Positions 52,461 through 63,826 of a DNA stretch of 64,000 bases are shown here, one piece after another. Position 1 is the first letter of the stretch; each line of letters begins with the position of its first letter. The stretch is from Gari tellinella (Eukaryota; Mollusca; Bivalvia; Cardiida; Psammobiidae): contig OV277868.1 of the NCBI GenBank assembly GCA_922989275.2, positions 56,000,216-56,064,215 on the forward strand. The letters are read 5' to 3'. The notes under the pieces were generated by a model, which worked only from the letters and a program-made list of their open reading frames with translations, did no database searches and was not told the DNA's origin. Made by a program: the position numbers and the translations under genes.

Positions 52461-53160
52461 TATTAACTTGAAACTTTGAAAACTTGTTAAGATTCAAAAG
52501 GACAACTAATATCAACAAGGCTAAAACCCTTGGATTTGTCATTCCAGAGTTATTGCCCTTGTTTTAACTTAAAATTTGTTAATTAAAATTCTCAATAACA
52601 TTCATAGGTATTTACTTGAAACTTTGAATACATGTTCAGTGTCAAAAGGGCACGTATCACCTTACAAAAAGCAGATAACCATGGGAATTGTCAATGCAGA
52701 GTTATTGCCATTGTTTTGACTCAAAATTTGTAAATGAGATTTCTCAGTTACTGTAGAAAGTTATTAAATTCAAACTTCCAATACTTGTTTAGTATCAAAA
52801 GGTCAACTCATTACAACAAGGCAGGTAAGGCAGGCAGGCAGGCAGGCAAAGATATTATCTTAGATTTGACTTACAGTTTACTTTAAATGTAATTTTACAT
52901 TAACTGTCAAAGGTCTATTAAATTCAAACTCTGAAAACTTGTTCACTACCAAAAGAGTAATTTGTTACAACGCCGCTAACCCTGTGATTGTTTTTGCAGA
53001 TTTTGTACCCTTGTTTGACTTAGAATTTACTTTTAATGGAATGCATATGCAGTTATGTTTTCTTTTAAATAAGAAATAAGATTTAATAAAAACGTGCATC
53101 ATGCATGATAGTATTTCCTCTAATATGAGTAGTAAAGGCATGTAGGTTCCAAAAAATTAT

Positions 53161-53385
53161 TTAACCCTTTACACCATAGCTTGTTTCTAGTTTGGAAGAC
53201 AGGTGACAACTTAAAGCAGGTTGAAATTAAAGCAGAATGCGTCTCAAGGCACATTTTGCTTTACTTTCAGCCTGCTTTTAGCTTCCATTGCTTGAATATA
53301 GAAACATTATCTTATGATACATATTTGTGACTATAAATAAGAACTATTTTCCTCAGTGGAGGAATTAACTAAATGTATTGGCAAT
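53161..53385. mobile_element. C-type MITE, right end decayed
   Basis: TTAACCCTTTACACCATAGC at 53161. The palindrome (about 53211-53280) has GCGTCTCAAGGCAC at the centre. The right side ends AGTGGAGGAATTAACTAAAT. Confidence 0.65.
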
Positions 53386-53428
53386 GACTTCAGTATTTTC
53401 TTGTGTAAGGTCAGTAAATCAAACTTGC

Positions 53429-53684
53429 CTAACCCGTTACCCCATAAATACGCCTTTTACGCTTTTGATTTATTACTCTACTGAAGGAAATATTTCAAAT
53501 TTATACAGTCATAAATAATTATGTATCAGAAGAAATATTTTCTATATCCCAACAGATGGTGGCTTAAAGCAGGCTGAAAGCAAAGCAGAATGTGCCTTAA
53601 GGCACATTCTGCTTTACTTTCAGCCTGCTTTAAGAAGTCACCTGTTTTCAAAACTAGAAATAGGCTATGGGGTAATGGGTCAAC
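53429..53684. mobile_element. C-type MITE abutting a B-type MITE
   Basis: CTAACCCGTTACCCCATAAA and GGGGTAATGGGTCAA are the ends. The palindrome (about 53562-53635) is complete, meeting at GTGCCTTAAGGCAC. Confidence 0.75.
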
Positions 53685-53903
53685 TCATTCACCCCTCAAA
53701 CTTTTAATGGACAATTCTAATTTCATAATAAGTCTAGTCCATCATTGACTATTTAGGATTGATTTTAACAATATATTTCAAAACGACAAACACTTTAGAC
53801 CCTGATCAGAGCCTACACTGTTTGCATAAGACAAGTGTAATCCTCACAGGTACACCATTTGTAAATGGGGAGAATACTTGTCGCTAGGGTTGAATATTTT
53901 AAG
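53681..53903. mobile_element. B-type MITE with minimal palindrome
   Basis: TCAACTCATTCACCCCTCAA at 53681 and GCTAGGGTTGAATATTTTAA at the right. The palindrome is short: CACTTTAGACCCTGATCAGA then GCCTACACTGTTTGC, with no GGGCTCC. It lies 70 bp before exon 5. Confidence 0.65.
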
Positions 53904-53974
53904 ACCAACAGTTGTATATCTTTGTACTGCTGTATTTTACATTTGTTAAGTTTTATCATGAATTTTGTTTTCAG

Positions 53975-54089
53975 GTTACGATTCGGCTTCTAGACTGGAA
54001 TGAATCCCCTCCGAGGTTCTCACTGTCAACTTACTTGACGCCAATACCGATCAGGGAAGACACCCCAAATGGTTCATTCGTAATTTCTG
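53975..54089 (+). CDS. Cadherin gene, coding exon 5
   Basis: The acceptor TTTTGTTTTCAG ends at 53974 and the donor GTAAAT starts at 54090. The exon starts in phase 0 and ends in phase 1, encoding residues 586-623. VTIRLLDWNESPPRF (586-600) is the end of the third repeat, with a partly degenerate linker (DWNESPPRF for DxNDNxPxF). IPIREDTPNGSFVIS (609-623) starts the fourth repeat; the ED pair matches the glutamate position (PE/RE) at the start of cadherin repeats. Confidence 0.88.
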
Positions 54090-54282
54090 GTAAATAAAGC
54101 AATCTTTTTATGTCCCTGGCAGGGGATAGATGTTGGAGGTATATATAGTAATTATCTTGACTCCATGCGTCTAACAGTGTTCCCATGCCTTTTTTGATCA
54201 ATGAGTTCCTTGAACCCCCTGGGAATCACACATTTAAAAATTAGGGGGTTTCATACGAATTTTGGGGATGCAAACATAAACA

Positions 54283-54479
54283 TACAGTCAAACTTCAATA
54301 TCTCGAACTCGCTTAACTCGAACTATCCGAATGTTTGACACATGAATGGTAATATTTCATGCTCGGTCAGGTTGAACATATCTGTATTTCAAAGTTAAAA
54401 CGTTGCTTAGGCACGTTTTAACTTTAAAATATGGGTATGTTCGATTTAACCTAGTTCGAGATATCGAAGTTCGACTGTA
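54283..54479. mobile_element. TA-ended Tc1/pogo-like MITE, 197 bp
   Basis: TACAGTCAAACTTCAATATC and GATATCGAAGTTCGACTGTA are inverted, with CTCGAAC and GTTCGAG just inside and TTTAACTTTGAAATA-type arms further in. The type (CAGTC.AACCTCGATATCTCGAA) is common among Tc1/mariner-related MITEs of invertebrates. Confidence 0.75.
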
Positions 54480-54773
54480 GTTTATTTAAGAAATATCAAA
54501 AGATGATCCAGATTTTACAATTTCATCTATCATCAACACCACATACATCAATGCTTTGATATTTATATAATTATTGCCTTGGACCATTCCCAATCCACCT
54601 ACTTCACCCAACCTCAATTTGATCATGACCTCTTTTAGCTTAGAAACCAGATGGCTGCAGTTATGTGGTATATTTCTTGGACAGTTTATTATAGATGAAG
54701 GGTATAATTCAGCTATGGATAATGTACGTAGGTCCAGGGGTGGGTGGGACAACAATGACTTCTAAATCACCAT

Positions 54774-56071
54774 TTTTAGCTCACCTGAGCACAAAGTGCT
54801 CAAGGTGAGCTATTGTGATCGTTTGCCGTACGTCGGTGTCGGTTGGTGTCCGTGTCCATGTTGTCTGTTCACAATTTGTTTCAAATAACTTCTTCTCTGA
54901 AACCAATGGCCCAATTTTAACCAAACTTGGTCAGAATCATACTGTAGTTGTGAGCTTCAAAATTTTAAAAAAATGCACAATATCTAAAAATTTCTTCTTC
55001 TCAAAAACGACTGGTCCGATTTCAACTTGGTTTGCACCAAAATGTTTCTCAATTAATATACTTTCAAAATTGTTCAAACATGGCCGCCAGAGGGCGTGGT
55101 CATTTTCCTTATTTACGTAATAGTGACAACTTAAGTCAAAACTTTAAACATCTTCTCGTCAATAACTCTGTAAGTCCTAGGATAACCAAATTTCACATGT
55201 AACATCATGTTGTAAACCTTTAGCAAGATTGTTCAAATAATGACCCCGGGTCAAAAATGGCCCGCCCCGGGGCTTATCAGTTTTTCATAGGAAATCCTTT
55301 AAAACTCTTCTTCTCTAAAACTGTATGGCCTAGACCTTTTATATTTAGTATCTAACTTTGCCTTATGGACCTCTACTAAGATTGTTCAAATCATGACCCC
55401 AGGGTCAAAAATGGCCATGCCGGGACTTATCAGTTTTACGTAGACTTATATAGGAAAACCTTTAAAAATCTTCTTCTCTAAACCGTAAGGCCCAGACAAT
55501 TTATATTTGGAATCTAGCTTTATCTTATGGTCCTCTTCCAAGATTGTTCAAATCATGACCCCAGGGTCAAAAATGGCCCGCCCCGGGGCTTATCAGTTTT
55601 ACATAGACTTATATGTGAAAACCTTTAAAAATCTTCTTCTCTGAAACCCTAAGACCCAGACCTTTTATATTTGACATCTAGCTTTTCCTTATGGTCCTCT
55701 ACCAAGATTGTTCAAATCATGACCCCCGGATCAAAAATGGCCCCGCCCCGGGGCTTATAAGTTTTACAAAGATTTATGTAAAACCTTTAAAAATCTTCTT
55801 CTCTGAAACCGTAAGGCCTGTACCTTTTATATTTGGCATCTAGCTTTGTCTTATGGTCCTCTACCAAGATTGTTCAAATCATGACCCCAGGGTAAAAAAT
55901 GGCCCCGTCCCGGGGCTTATCAGTTTTTCCAATACTTCTACAGGAAACCTAATTCCGAGTTGTTACAGTTTCATGCAACTTTCTACATACATGCAATGAC
56001 AAACTTCATTATGCATTGAGTATAACACAATAGTTACTCAGGTGAGCGATTTAGGGCATGCGGCTCTTGTT
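54774..56071 (+). mobile_element. Pearl-like element (AGCTCACCTGAGC type), 1.3 kb
   Basis: It is the same family as 48855-50524, including ATGGCCGCCAGAGGGCGTGG and the CTTTTATATTTGGCATCTAG units. It ends CTCAGGTGAGCGATTTAGGG then CATGCGGCTCTTGTT; the final hairpin has lost GCCG. Confidence 0.7.
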
Positions 56072-56091
56072 AATCATATGCCATTGACATT

Positions 56092-56343
56092 TTAACTCTT
56101 TCCCTCATAGAAGCGCCTTTTAGCACATTTGATTTATTCCTCCACTGAAGAAAATAGTTCCAATTTATAAAGTCTTGAAAATGAACAATAAGAATTTTTT
56201 TCTAAATCCTAGCATATGATAGCTTAAAGCAGGCTGAAAGTAAAGCAGAATGAGCCTTAAGGCACATTCTGCTTTACTTTCAACCTGCTTTAAGTGGTCA
56301 CCCATCTTCAAAATTGAAAACTGGCTATCGGGTTAATGGGTGA
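56092..56343. mobile_element. C-type MITE
   Basis: TTAACTCTTTCCCTCATAGA at 56092 and GGCTATCGGGTTAATGGGT at the right. The palindrome has GAGCCTTAAGGCAC at the centre (one mismatch). Confidence 0.75.
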
Positions 56344-56389
56344 ATTTTTTGACTAATTTTAAAGTTGATTTACAAAACATTGATAACAA

Positions 56390-57455
56390 TTTTTAGCTCG
56401 ACTATTCGAAGAATATGGAGAGCTATTACAGTCACCCTCGTGCCGGCGTCGCCGTCCGCATTGCATGTTAAGGTTTTTGATCAACCTAGAAAATTACATC
56501 CCCTTAAAGCATAATATATCACTTACGTTGCATTTTAATTTTAACATACACATCTAACATGCCCTCAATCATCAAGGAGGACAATTCTTGATGGTATTTT
56601 GGGTGAATTATCTCCCCCTTTTGGACTTAGACATCCACGTTAAGGTTTTTGATCAACCTAGAAAAGGCCATCCTCTTAAAGCAAATATTACTGCAACTAA
56701 TGTTTTTATTCAATAATGGCTTTACCTCAAACATCTTACTTGCCCCAGACTAGGGGCAGATAATTCAAGATGGTATTTTTGGTGAATTATCTCCCCTTTT
56801 GGACTTAGATATCCACGTTAAGATTTTTCATCAACCTAGAAAATGCCAACCTCTTAAAGCATATATCACTGCAACTAATGTTTTTATTTAATAATCGCTT
56901 TACCTCAAACATCTTATTTGCCCCAGACTAGGGGCAGATAATTCTAGATGGTATTTTGGTTGAATTATCTCCCCTTTTGGACTTAGACATCCACGTTAGG
57001 ATTTTTGATCAACCTAGAAATAAGGCATATATCACTGCAACTAATGTTTTTATTCAATAATCGCTTCACCTCCAACATCTTACTTGTCCAAGACTAGATG
57101 CGGATAATTCTAGATGGTATTTTGGGTGAATTATCTCCCCCTTTTGGACTCAGACATCCACGTTCAGATTTTTTATCAACCTAGAAAATGCCATCCTCTT
57201 AAAGCATATATCACTGCAACTATTGTTTTTATTCAATAATCGCTTCACCTCAAACATATCACTAAATGTCCTACACTAGATGCACATAATTTTAGATGGT
57301 ATTTTGTATGTCCCCTTTTCAACTTAGACACCCACCTTAAGATTTTTGATCATCCTAGAAAATGCCCTTCACTGAAGGCATATATCACTACAACTAATAT
57401 TTTTATTCCATAACTGCTTTTAGTACAAAGGAGCAGATAGTCGAGCTATCTTATT
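56390..57455 (+). mobile_element. Pearl-like element (AGCTCGAC type), six 176-bp units
   Basis: It opens TTTTTAGCTCGACTATTCGA, then units beginning TTAAGGTTTTTGATCAACCT spaced by about 168-178 bp (56469, 56642, 56818, 56997, 57173, 57336), each with GGTATTTTGGGTGAATTATC. It ends AGATAGTCGAGCTATC. Confidence 0.65.
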
Positions 57456-57567
57456 ATCCTGGTTCATTCAATACTATTGAAAGAATTTCCCTTGTGTGGA
57501 ATTTGTTTCCATGTAAATGTGTCATGTTTATTGTGAATGTAGCTATAAATTTACATGTATGTGGAAT

Positions 57568-58089
57568 TTAAAGCGACTCGCAATCAGATTGTGTATTTGC
57601 AAAAATAAAAGAAAATACTCAAATAAAACTAAATGTGTAGCATTATCGTTCATCTGGCATTAGAAAATAATGATAAGTCTAAAATAACCCTCAAGAAAAG
57701 TCTTCAGATCTTCTTTTTTTTAGATATTTTCCATGGCGTTATCCTATATTTATTCTATAACATCGAAAGACGCAACAGATCACGGGCTCGGACATAAACC
57801 CAGGCAGAAGTATGTACTCTCCATCGGTACACAGTAAAGTACATTAAATCTACCCCAGAGTTATAAATAACCCGGCTGGACGCGTGGTCTGAGTGGTTGT
57901 CTTATTTTGCTTTCTGCCCCCGCATGCCGGATCCCGAGTTCGAATCCCACCAGAGCTTAATAAATTTTTGTTTATTGAAATGCTTTTTGAAACAGAATTT
58001 TTACTAAATCTTACCCGTTTATATAAGCCTTTGGCATATATTTGCAAATTACCTTTTTTAATGCTAAATCTGGTTGCGAGCCTCTTTAA
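57568..58089 (+). mobile_element. SRE element, complete, 522 bp
   Basis: TTAAAGCGACTCGCAATCAG at 57568 and TGGTTGCGAGCCTCTTTAA ending 58089 are inverted ends with TTAA. The tRNA-like segment is at about 57875-57950: A-box-like GACGCGTGGTCTGAGTGG, B box GAGTTCGAATCCC. It is the only uninterrupted plus-strand copy here and lies just before exon 6. Confidence 0.75.
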
Positions 58090-58155
58090 TGATTTACCAC
58101 AAGTTTGCCTAATTAGTTATGTGATATTTATTTCTGTTTTTTTCTCTGTTTACAG

Positions 58156-58282
58156 TGAGTGCTAATGACGCGGATAAGAACTCCAAAATCAGTTTTAGTC
58201 TGAGTGATCCCCATTTTTCAATACGATCTACAGACCCTGACAAGACCACCAACCCTCATGGTGGTAATATCTATGTTGCTCT
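58156..58282 (+). CDS. Cadherin gene, coding exon 6
   Basis: The acceptor TCTCTGTTTACAG ends at 58155 and the donor GTAAGT starts at 58283. It enters in phase 1 and leaves in phase 2, encoding residues 624-665. VSANDADKNSKISFSL carries the DAD calcium motif at 628-630 followed by the expected N..I.FSL strand. The exon is the middle of the fourth repeat. An SRE-type element with a tRNA-like segment ends 66 bp upstream of the acceptor. Confidence 0.9.
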
Positions 58283-58417
58283 GTAAGTAAATCACATCCC
58301 CCATATTTAGTGAGTTATTAAAACCCCTTAACATCGTTATGTTTCAACCAAACTCTATAATGTGATTGTTAGTTAGAATTGTTTAACCTTTTACAGGCCA
58401 TAGCCTCTTTCCAGAGC

Positions 58418-58520
58418 TCCAGATAAGAGAGAGTAAACTGAACAAATCTAACATTTCCTCACTCTTTTCAGCACCAAATCCTATGGTGTTACTACTCATT
58501 AGAATCGTCTCTTTGAGACC
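58418..58520. repeat. Foldback MITE with AATCGTCT, right half missing
   Basis: CTCCAGATAAGAGAGAGTAA and AAATCCTATGGTGTTACTAC then TCATTAGAATCGTCTC match the copies at 13112 and 45362. The second arm of the palindrome is absent after TTTGAGAC. Confidence 0.6.
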
Positions 58521-58566
58521 ACTTATTTACAAAATTTCTTTAATTTAGAAAATGTAAAGTATAATT

Positions 58567-58771
58567 TTTTAGCTCACCTGACACGTAGTGCCAAGGTGAG
58601 CTGTTTTGATCGTCCTGTGTCCGTCTGTCGTCCGTTCGTTGTCAACAATTTCTTTAAACGACATCTCCTCAGAAACTACTGGATGGATTTTTAGCTCACC
58701 TGGCACGAAGTGCCAAGGTGAGCTTTTAGGATCGCTGGATGTCCGTCGTCCGTCGTCTGTCTTTCTGTCTG

Positions 58772-58823
<52 letters not shown>

Positions 58824-60889
58824 CGTTCACAATTGGTTGTGAACACTCTAGCGGCTACAAATTTCATCAGATCTTCATGAAACTTGATGACAATGTTTGT
58901 CTTGATAAAATCTAGGTCAAGTTTGAATGTGGGTCATGTCCGGTCAAAAACTAGGTCACTAGGTCAAATTATAGAAAAACCTTGTGAACACTCTAGGGTC
59001 TACAAATTTCATCGGATCTATATGAAACTTGATGACAATGTTTTTCTTGATGAAATCTAGGTCAAGTTCAAATGTGGGTCATGTCCGGTCAAAAACTAGG
59101 TCACTAGGTCAAATTATAGAAAAACCTTGTGAACACTCTAGAGTCTACAAATCTCATTGGATCTTAATGAAACTTGATAACAATATTAGTCTTGATAAAA
59201 TCTAGGCCAAGTTTGAATGTGGGTCATGTCCGGTCAAAAAATTAGGTCACTAGGTCAAATTATAGAAAAACCTTGTGAACACTCTAGAATCTACAAATCT
59301 CATTGGATCTTAATGAAACTTAGTCAGAATGTTTGCCTAATTGATATCTAGGTCAATTTCGAATATGAATTATGTCGGGTCAAAAACTAGGTCACTAGGT
59401 CAAATCATAGGAAAACCTTGTTAACACTCTAGAGGCTACAAATCTCACCCTATCTTCATGACACTTGGTCAAAATGTTTGCCTCGTTGATATTTAGGTCA
59501 AGTGTGAATGTGGGTCATGTCTGGTCAAAAACTAGGTCACTAGGTCAAATTATAGAAAAAACCTTGTGAATACTCTAGAGGCTACAAATTCCATTGAATT
59601 TTAATGCAACTTGGTCAGAATGTTTGCCTAATTGATATCTAGGTCAAGTTAAAATATGGGTCATGTCTGGTCAAAAACTGGGTCACTGCGTCAAGTCAAA
59701 GAAAAACAGTGTTAACCCTCTAGAGGCTACAAATCTCATTAGATCCAATGAAATATTGTCAGAATGTTTGCCTACATCAAATCTAGGTCAAAATCAAAAT
59801 TGTGTCTGGTCAAAAACTAGGTCAAATCATAGAAAAATCTTGTTAAAACTCTAGAGGTTGATTGTGGGTCATGTTCAGTCGTAATCTAGGTCATTATAGG
59901 TCAAGTTTTACATGGTGTACCGGGTGAGCGATTTAGGGCCATGGTGGCGCTTGTTACCAAACTTAGCCTAAATGATCCTTATATGATCCTCTTTCAAAGT
60001 TGTTCAAACATTTCCGGTCCGTTGCATATCTAGGTCACAGGAGCTAAAAATAGATCGTTTTAATGAAAACTTTAAAAATCTTCTTGTCAAAGACCACAAG
60101 GGCCAGAGCTTATATATTTGGCACATGGCATCATCTATAGGTCCTCTGTCAAGATTGTTCAAATTTTGCCCCTGGGGTCAAAATTGGCCCCGCCCGTGGG
60201 TCACTATTTTACGTAGAGTTATATAGTGTAATCTTCAATCATCTTCTTCTCTTAAACTGATGTGGCCAGAGCTTCGATATTTGGCATAGGGACTCTTCTA
60301 GATGTCCTTTACCAATGTTGTCCAAATACACAATGTAGTTCCAGTCAGCTGCATTATTAGGTCACAGGAGCTAAAAATAAGATTCTTTCAATGAACATTT
60401 AAAAAATCTTCTTGTCGGACACCACAGTACCCTGAGCTTATATATTTGGCACAACGCATCATCAAGATTGTTCAAATTATGTCCCTAGGGTAAAAATGCC
60501 CCCACCCCAGGGGTCACAGTTTAACATAGAGTTATATAGTGAAATCTTCAAACAACATTTTCTCTGAAACTAATATACACAGAGTTTTGATAATTTGGAA
60601 TGGTGACGCTTCTAGTGGTCCTTTACCAATATTGTTAAAATGATTCTAACCAGTTGCATAACTGGGTCACATTAGCTAAAAATTTATTTTTGAAAAGTCA
60701 TACTGTCTGAAACCATGTACAAAGTCATGAGCTTAGGTATTTGACAGAACACTTCATTTGCCTGTTCATCAGCAAAATTTTTGAAATTATGTCATTTGGG
60801 TGAAAATGCTCCCTTCCCAAAGGCCGTGTGCTCCTTGTCTGGGTTTGCGCAGGTGAGTGATATTAAGGCCCGCATGGGCCTCTTGCTTT
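58567..60889 (+). mobile_element. Pearl-like element split by another pearl-like element
   Basis: It opens TTTAGCTCACCTGACACG, breaks at CTGGATGGATT (58688), resumes ACCAAACTTAGCCTAAATGA at 59956 and closes GTGAGTGATATTAAGGCCCG then CATGGGCCTCTTGC. Units are those of 50935-52152, where the uncut phrase GGATGGATTTTAACCAAACT shows the join. Confidence 0.65.
58688..59955 (+). mobile_element. Pearl-like element (AGCTCACCTGGCACG type) with (CTGT)n
   Basis: It opens TTTAGCTCACCTGGCACG and GTGCCAAGGTGAGCT, has a (CTGT)n run at about 58758-58820, then units of about 160 bp with AAAAACTAGGTCACTAGGTC. It ends GGGTGAGCGATTTAGGGCCA then GGCGCTTGTT. It is inserted between T residues of the outer copy. 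Confidence 0.7.
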
Positions 60890-62274
60890 TACATAATTCA
60901 CATACAATATATGCTCAGGATGAGCTTTTGCAATCCTTGAATGTCCGGCGTCAACAATTTTAGTGATTATACTCTAGAGGCCACAATATTTTTCCAATCT
61001 TTCTCAAACTTTCCAAGATTGTTTATTACCATTAGAGTTCGGATGAGTTTGATTATGGTTGAAATTGGACCAATATTCCAGGAGTTATCAACCTTTGAAT
61101 TGCTGAAAATGCCATATTTAAGCGTGTTTACACTCTAGAGGCCACAATATATATCCAATCCTTCTAAAAATTGCCGAGATTGTAAATGACTATAACAGCT
61201 CAAATGGCTTGAATTATGGTTGAAATCAGACTAATAGATAAAGAGTAATCTACCTTTGAATTGCTGAAAATGCCATATTTAACGGTGTTTACACTCTAGA
61301 GGCCACAGTTTTTATCAAATCTATCTTAAACTTGCTCAGATTGTATATGACTATAAGAGCTCAGATTAGTTTGATTATGGTTGAAATCAGACTGAAAGGT
61401 AGAGAGTTATCTACCTTTGAATTGCTGAAAATGCCATATTTAACAGTGTTTACACTCTAGAGACCACAATATTTATCCAATCTTTTTCAAACTTGCCCAA
61501 ATTGTATATTACGATAAGAGCTTGAATGAGTTTAATTATGGTTGAAAACAGACTAACAGATCAAGAGTTATCTACCTTTGAATTGCTGAAAATGCTATAT
61601 TTAACAGTGTTTACACTCTAGAGGCCACACTTTTTATCCAATCTATCTCAAACTTGCTCAGATTGTACAATTATGACCATAAGAGTTCAGATAAGTATGA
61701 TTATTGTTGATATCGGACTAACAGGTCAAGAGTTTTCTACCTTTGAATTGCTGAAAATGCCATATTTAACGGTGTTTACACTCTTGCGGCCACAATTTTT
61801 ATCCAGTCTTTTTCAAACTTGCACAGATTGTATATGATCATAAGAGCTTTAATAAGTGGGATTATTGTTGAAATCGGACCAATAGGTCAAGAGTCATCTG
61901 CCCTTGAATAGCTGAAAATGCCATATCTAACAGCGTTTACACTCTTGCAACTACAGTTTTCAATGGATTTTGATTATACTTGCACACAAAGTATATAGCT
62001 ATTAGTTCTCGGAGGAGTGTAATTATTGTTGATATCTAATAATTGTGGCAATAGTTATCTGCCCTTGATATATGTACTTTGAAATGCTAGAAAAGGCTTA
62101 ATTTCAGTATTGTTTAGTACTCTAGAATTATGAGGTTGTATTCCAAAATTGTTTACATGCTATACTACAAATTTGAATGGATTTAGATTAAATGGGTGAA
62201 ACAGACAGAAAGGTAAAGCTATCAGGCTTCAGTACAACAGGTGAGCAATATCAGGGCCTTCAGGCCCTCTTGTA
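60890..62274 (+). mobile_element. Pearl-like element with seven 160-161-bp units
   Basis: The mark ACTCTAGAGGCCACA or ACTCTTGCGGCCACA recurs at 60971, 61132, 61292, 61453, 61613 and 61780, with a last unit at 61940. Each unit has TTGAATTGCTGAAAATGCCA. It ends CAGGTGAGCAATATCAGGGC and the hairpin GGGCCTTCAGGCCC then TCTTGT. The opening is decayed (GCTCAGGATGAGCTTTTGC). Confidence 0.65.
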
Positions 62275-62460
62275 TTGTCAGTTTGTCCATTTGTTTGTCT
62301 GTCAATCCACAACTTAATCTTAGCCATAACTTTGGTACTACATAAGTTAGAAACTTTATAACTTGGGTCATGTCCTACAAAGGTTAATTTCATTTTTTGA
62401 GTTATTTCAAAAAAGTGTCATATTTTCTTGTCCTGGAGATAACTACAGTTCTACTGATGT

Positions 62461-62875
62461 TAACCCATTACCCCATACATATGCCTTTTTACGCCTTTAA
62501 TCTATTCCTCCTCTAAAAAAATAATTTCACTCTATACAGTCATAAAATGTAAGATATAAGAAATAGTATCTATATCTTAGTAGAAGATAACTTAACTCTT
62601 TGAACCCTAGTCACGCATATATGCGTTCTTTACAAACAGTGTACCTGTGAGGAGTATACTTGTCCTATGCAAAAAGTGTAGACCCTGATCAGAGGGCTCC
62701 TTAAGGAGCCCTCTGATCAGGTTCTACACTTTTTGTGATGTTGAAATACATTGACAAAAACAACCCTAAATAGTCAAATTAAACTAGACTAAATCGGAAA
62801 GTGGAATTGTCTATTTGAAGTTTAAGGGAGGAAAGGGTTAAAGCAGGTTGAAAGTAAAGCAGAATGTGCAATAGA
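62461..62875. mobile_element. C-type MITE interrupted by a B-type MITE, right part missing
   Basis: The left end is TTAACCCATTACCCCATACA at 62461. It is cut at the shoulder TTAA of its palindrome (AGATAACTTAA) and resumes AGCAGGTTGAAAGTAAAGCA then GAATGTGC, after which it stops. Confidence 0.65.
62592..62841. mobile_element. B-type MITE, TTAA-ended, 250 bp, inserted in a C palindrome
   Basis: TTAACTCTTTGAACCCTAGT at 62592 and GAGGAAAGGGTTAA ending 62841. The palindrome at 62670-62734 is nearly perfect and meets at GGCTCCTTAAGGAGCC, so it too has a central TTAA. The duplicated TTAA is supplied by the C element. Confidence 0.8.
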
Positions 62876-63119
62876 TAATAATATGGAAATACAGTGTCAT
62901 GGATAAGGGCCATACCTGCAAACAATATTTTTTTTAAAGTTATTCCAATTTGTCATGATTTTTTGTCGGGCAGATAATTCCATTTACAACTATATTAAAA
63001 TGTTGTCTTGCCTAGTAAACTTAGGCACAATGACCTCAGGTGAGCAAATTAAGGGCCATGGCCCTCTTGTTATACAATGATATCAGATATGGAGACACAA
63101 CCTTATAAGAATACTGACA

Positions 63120-63490
63120 GTTTATTTAAATCTGAGTTGCAAACAAGTTGGAGATAAGTTCGTTTTGTTTGTTAACGTTTGTTTCTGCCATCTATGGGCT
63201 AATTGGACGCCTCAATGATAAAAAAAACAGGCATGATGCGCTACTCTTATTATTGACAGAGTTCTCTGGTTCTTTTAGATACCCAGTGTAAAGGACTGAT
63301 ACATCAAACCTTGGTTTATGAAGTCTCATCCAAAGGGCTTGGTCTGGCAGGGCATTGAACTCACAACCCCTGGTACGGCAGTCAAATATGCTACCACTGG
63401 ACCCCCTTGTTTGGTCCTAGTCTGCCATTGTTTGGAGACAAACTGTTGGCAATGGACATTATTGTTTTAGCACAAATGTGTTTATTAGCC
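63120..63490. repeat. Decayed G-like repeat with a tRNA-like insert
   Basis: AAATCTGAGTTGCAAACAAG then TTGGAG on the left and TTTGGAGACAAACTGTTGGC then ATTGTTTTAGCACAAATGTG on the right are G remnants. Between them at 63340-63410, on the minus strand, GGTCCAGTGGTAGCAT and TTGTGAGTTCAATGCCC resemble A and B boxes of a tRNA-derived sequence. Confidence 0.4.
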
Positions 63491-63511
63491 CATAGATGGT
63501 AAAAACAGGGG

Positions 63512-63762
63512 TTAACCCTTTCCCCCATAGAAGCGCCTTTTAGCGCATTCAGTTTATTCTTGCTCTGAAGAAAATAGTTCCAATTTATACATTCATAAAT
63601 ATGTATAATACAAAACATTTTCTATATTCTAGTAGATGATAGCTTAAAGCAGGCTGAAAGTAAAGCAGAATGTGCTTAAAGGGCATTCTGCTTTACTTTC
63701 AACCTGCTTTAAGTGGACACCAACATTCAATACTAGAGATTTGCTATGTGGGAAAGGGTTAA
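63512..63762. mobile_element. C-type MITE, TTAA-ended, 251 bp
   Basis: TTAACCCTTTCCCCCATAGA at 63512 and TATGTGGGAAAGGGTTAA ending 63762. The palindrome has GTGCTTAAAGGGCA at its centre, shifted by one base. It ends 65 bp before exon 7. Confidence 0.75.
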
Positions 63763-63826
63763 CAAACAAAACAAACAAATGTGTTTACTAGAAACAAATA
63801 ACATTTTTTCTACTTTACATTTTCAG

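Larger units (their letters stand above)
46780..53060 (+). mobile_element. Pearl-like element (153-bp unit type) expanded by several nested elements
   Basis: The outer element opens TTTTTAGCTGGACTTTTTCG and GTCTGCATCTGCATCTGCG, then its unit GTATCAAAAGGGCAACTCAT, TTGCCCTTG recurs in four separated blocks: 46890-47066, 48293-48852, 50525-50576 and 52461-53060. The gaps are the elements at 47068-48290, 48855-50524 and 50577-52460. Each block resumes the unit where it broke. A GGCAGGCAGGCAGGCAGG run lies near 52830. Confidence 0.6.
62275..63070 (+). mobile_element. Pearl-like element remnant holding C- and B-type MITEs
   Basis: It starts with GTTTGTCCATTTGTTTGTCT microsatellite-like sequence and ends CTCAGGTGAGCAAATTAAGG then GGCCATGGCCCTCTTGTT. 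The middle is taken up by the MITEs at 62461-62875. Confidence 0.5.
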
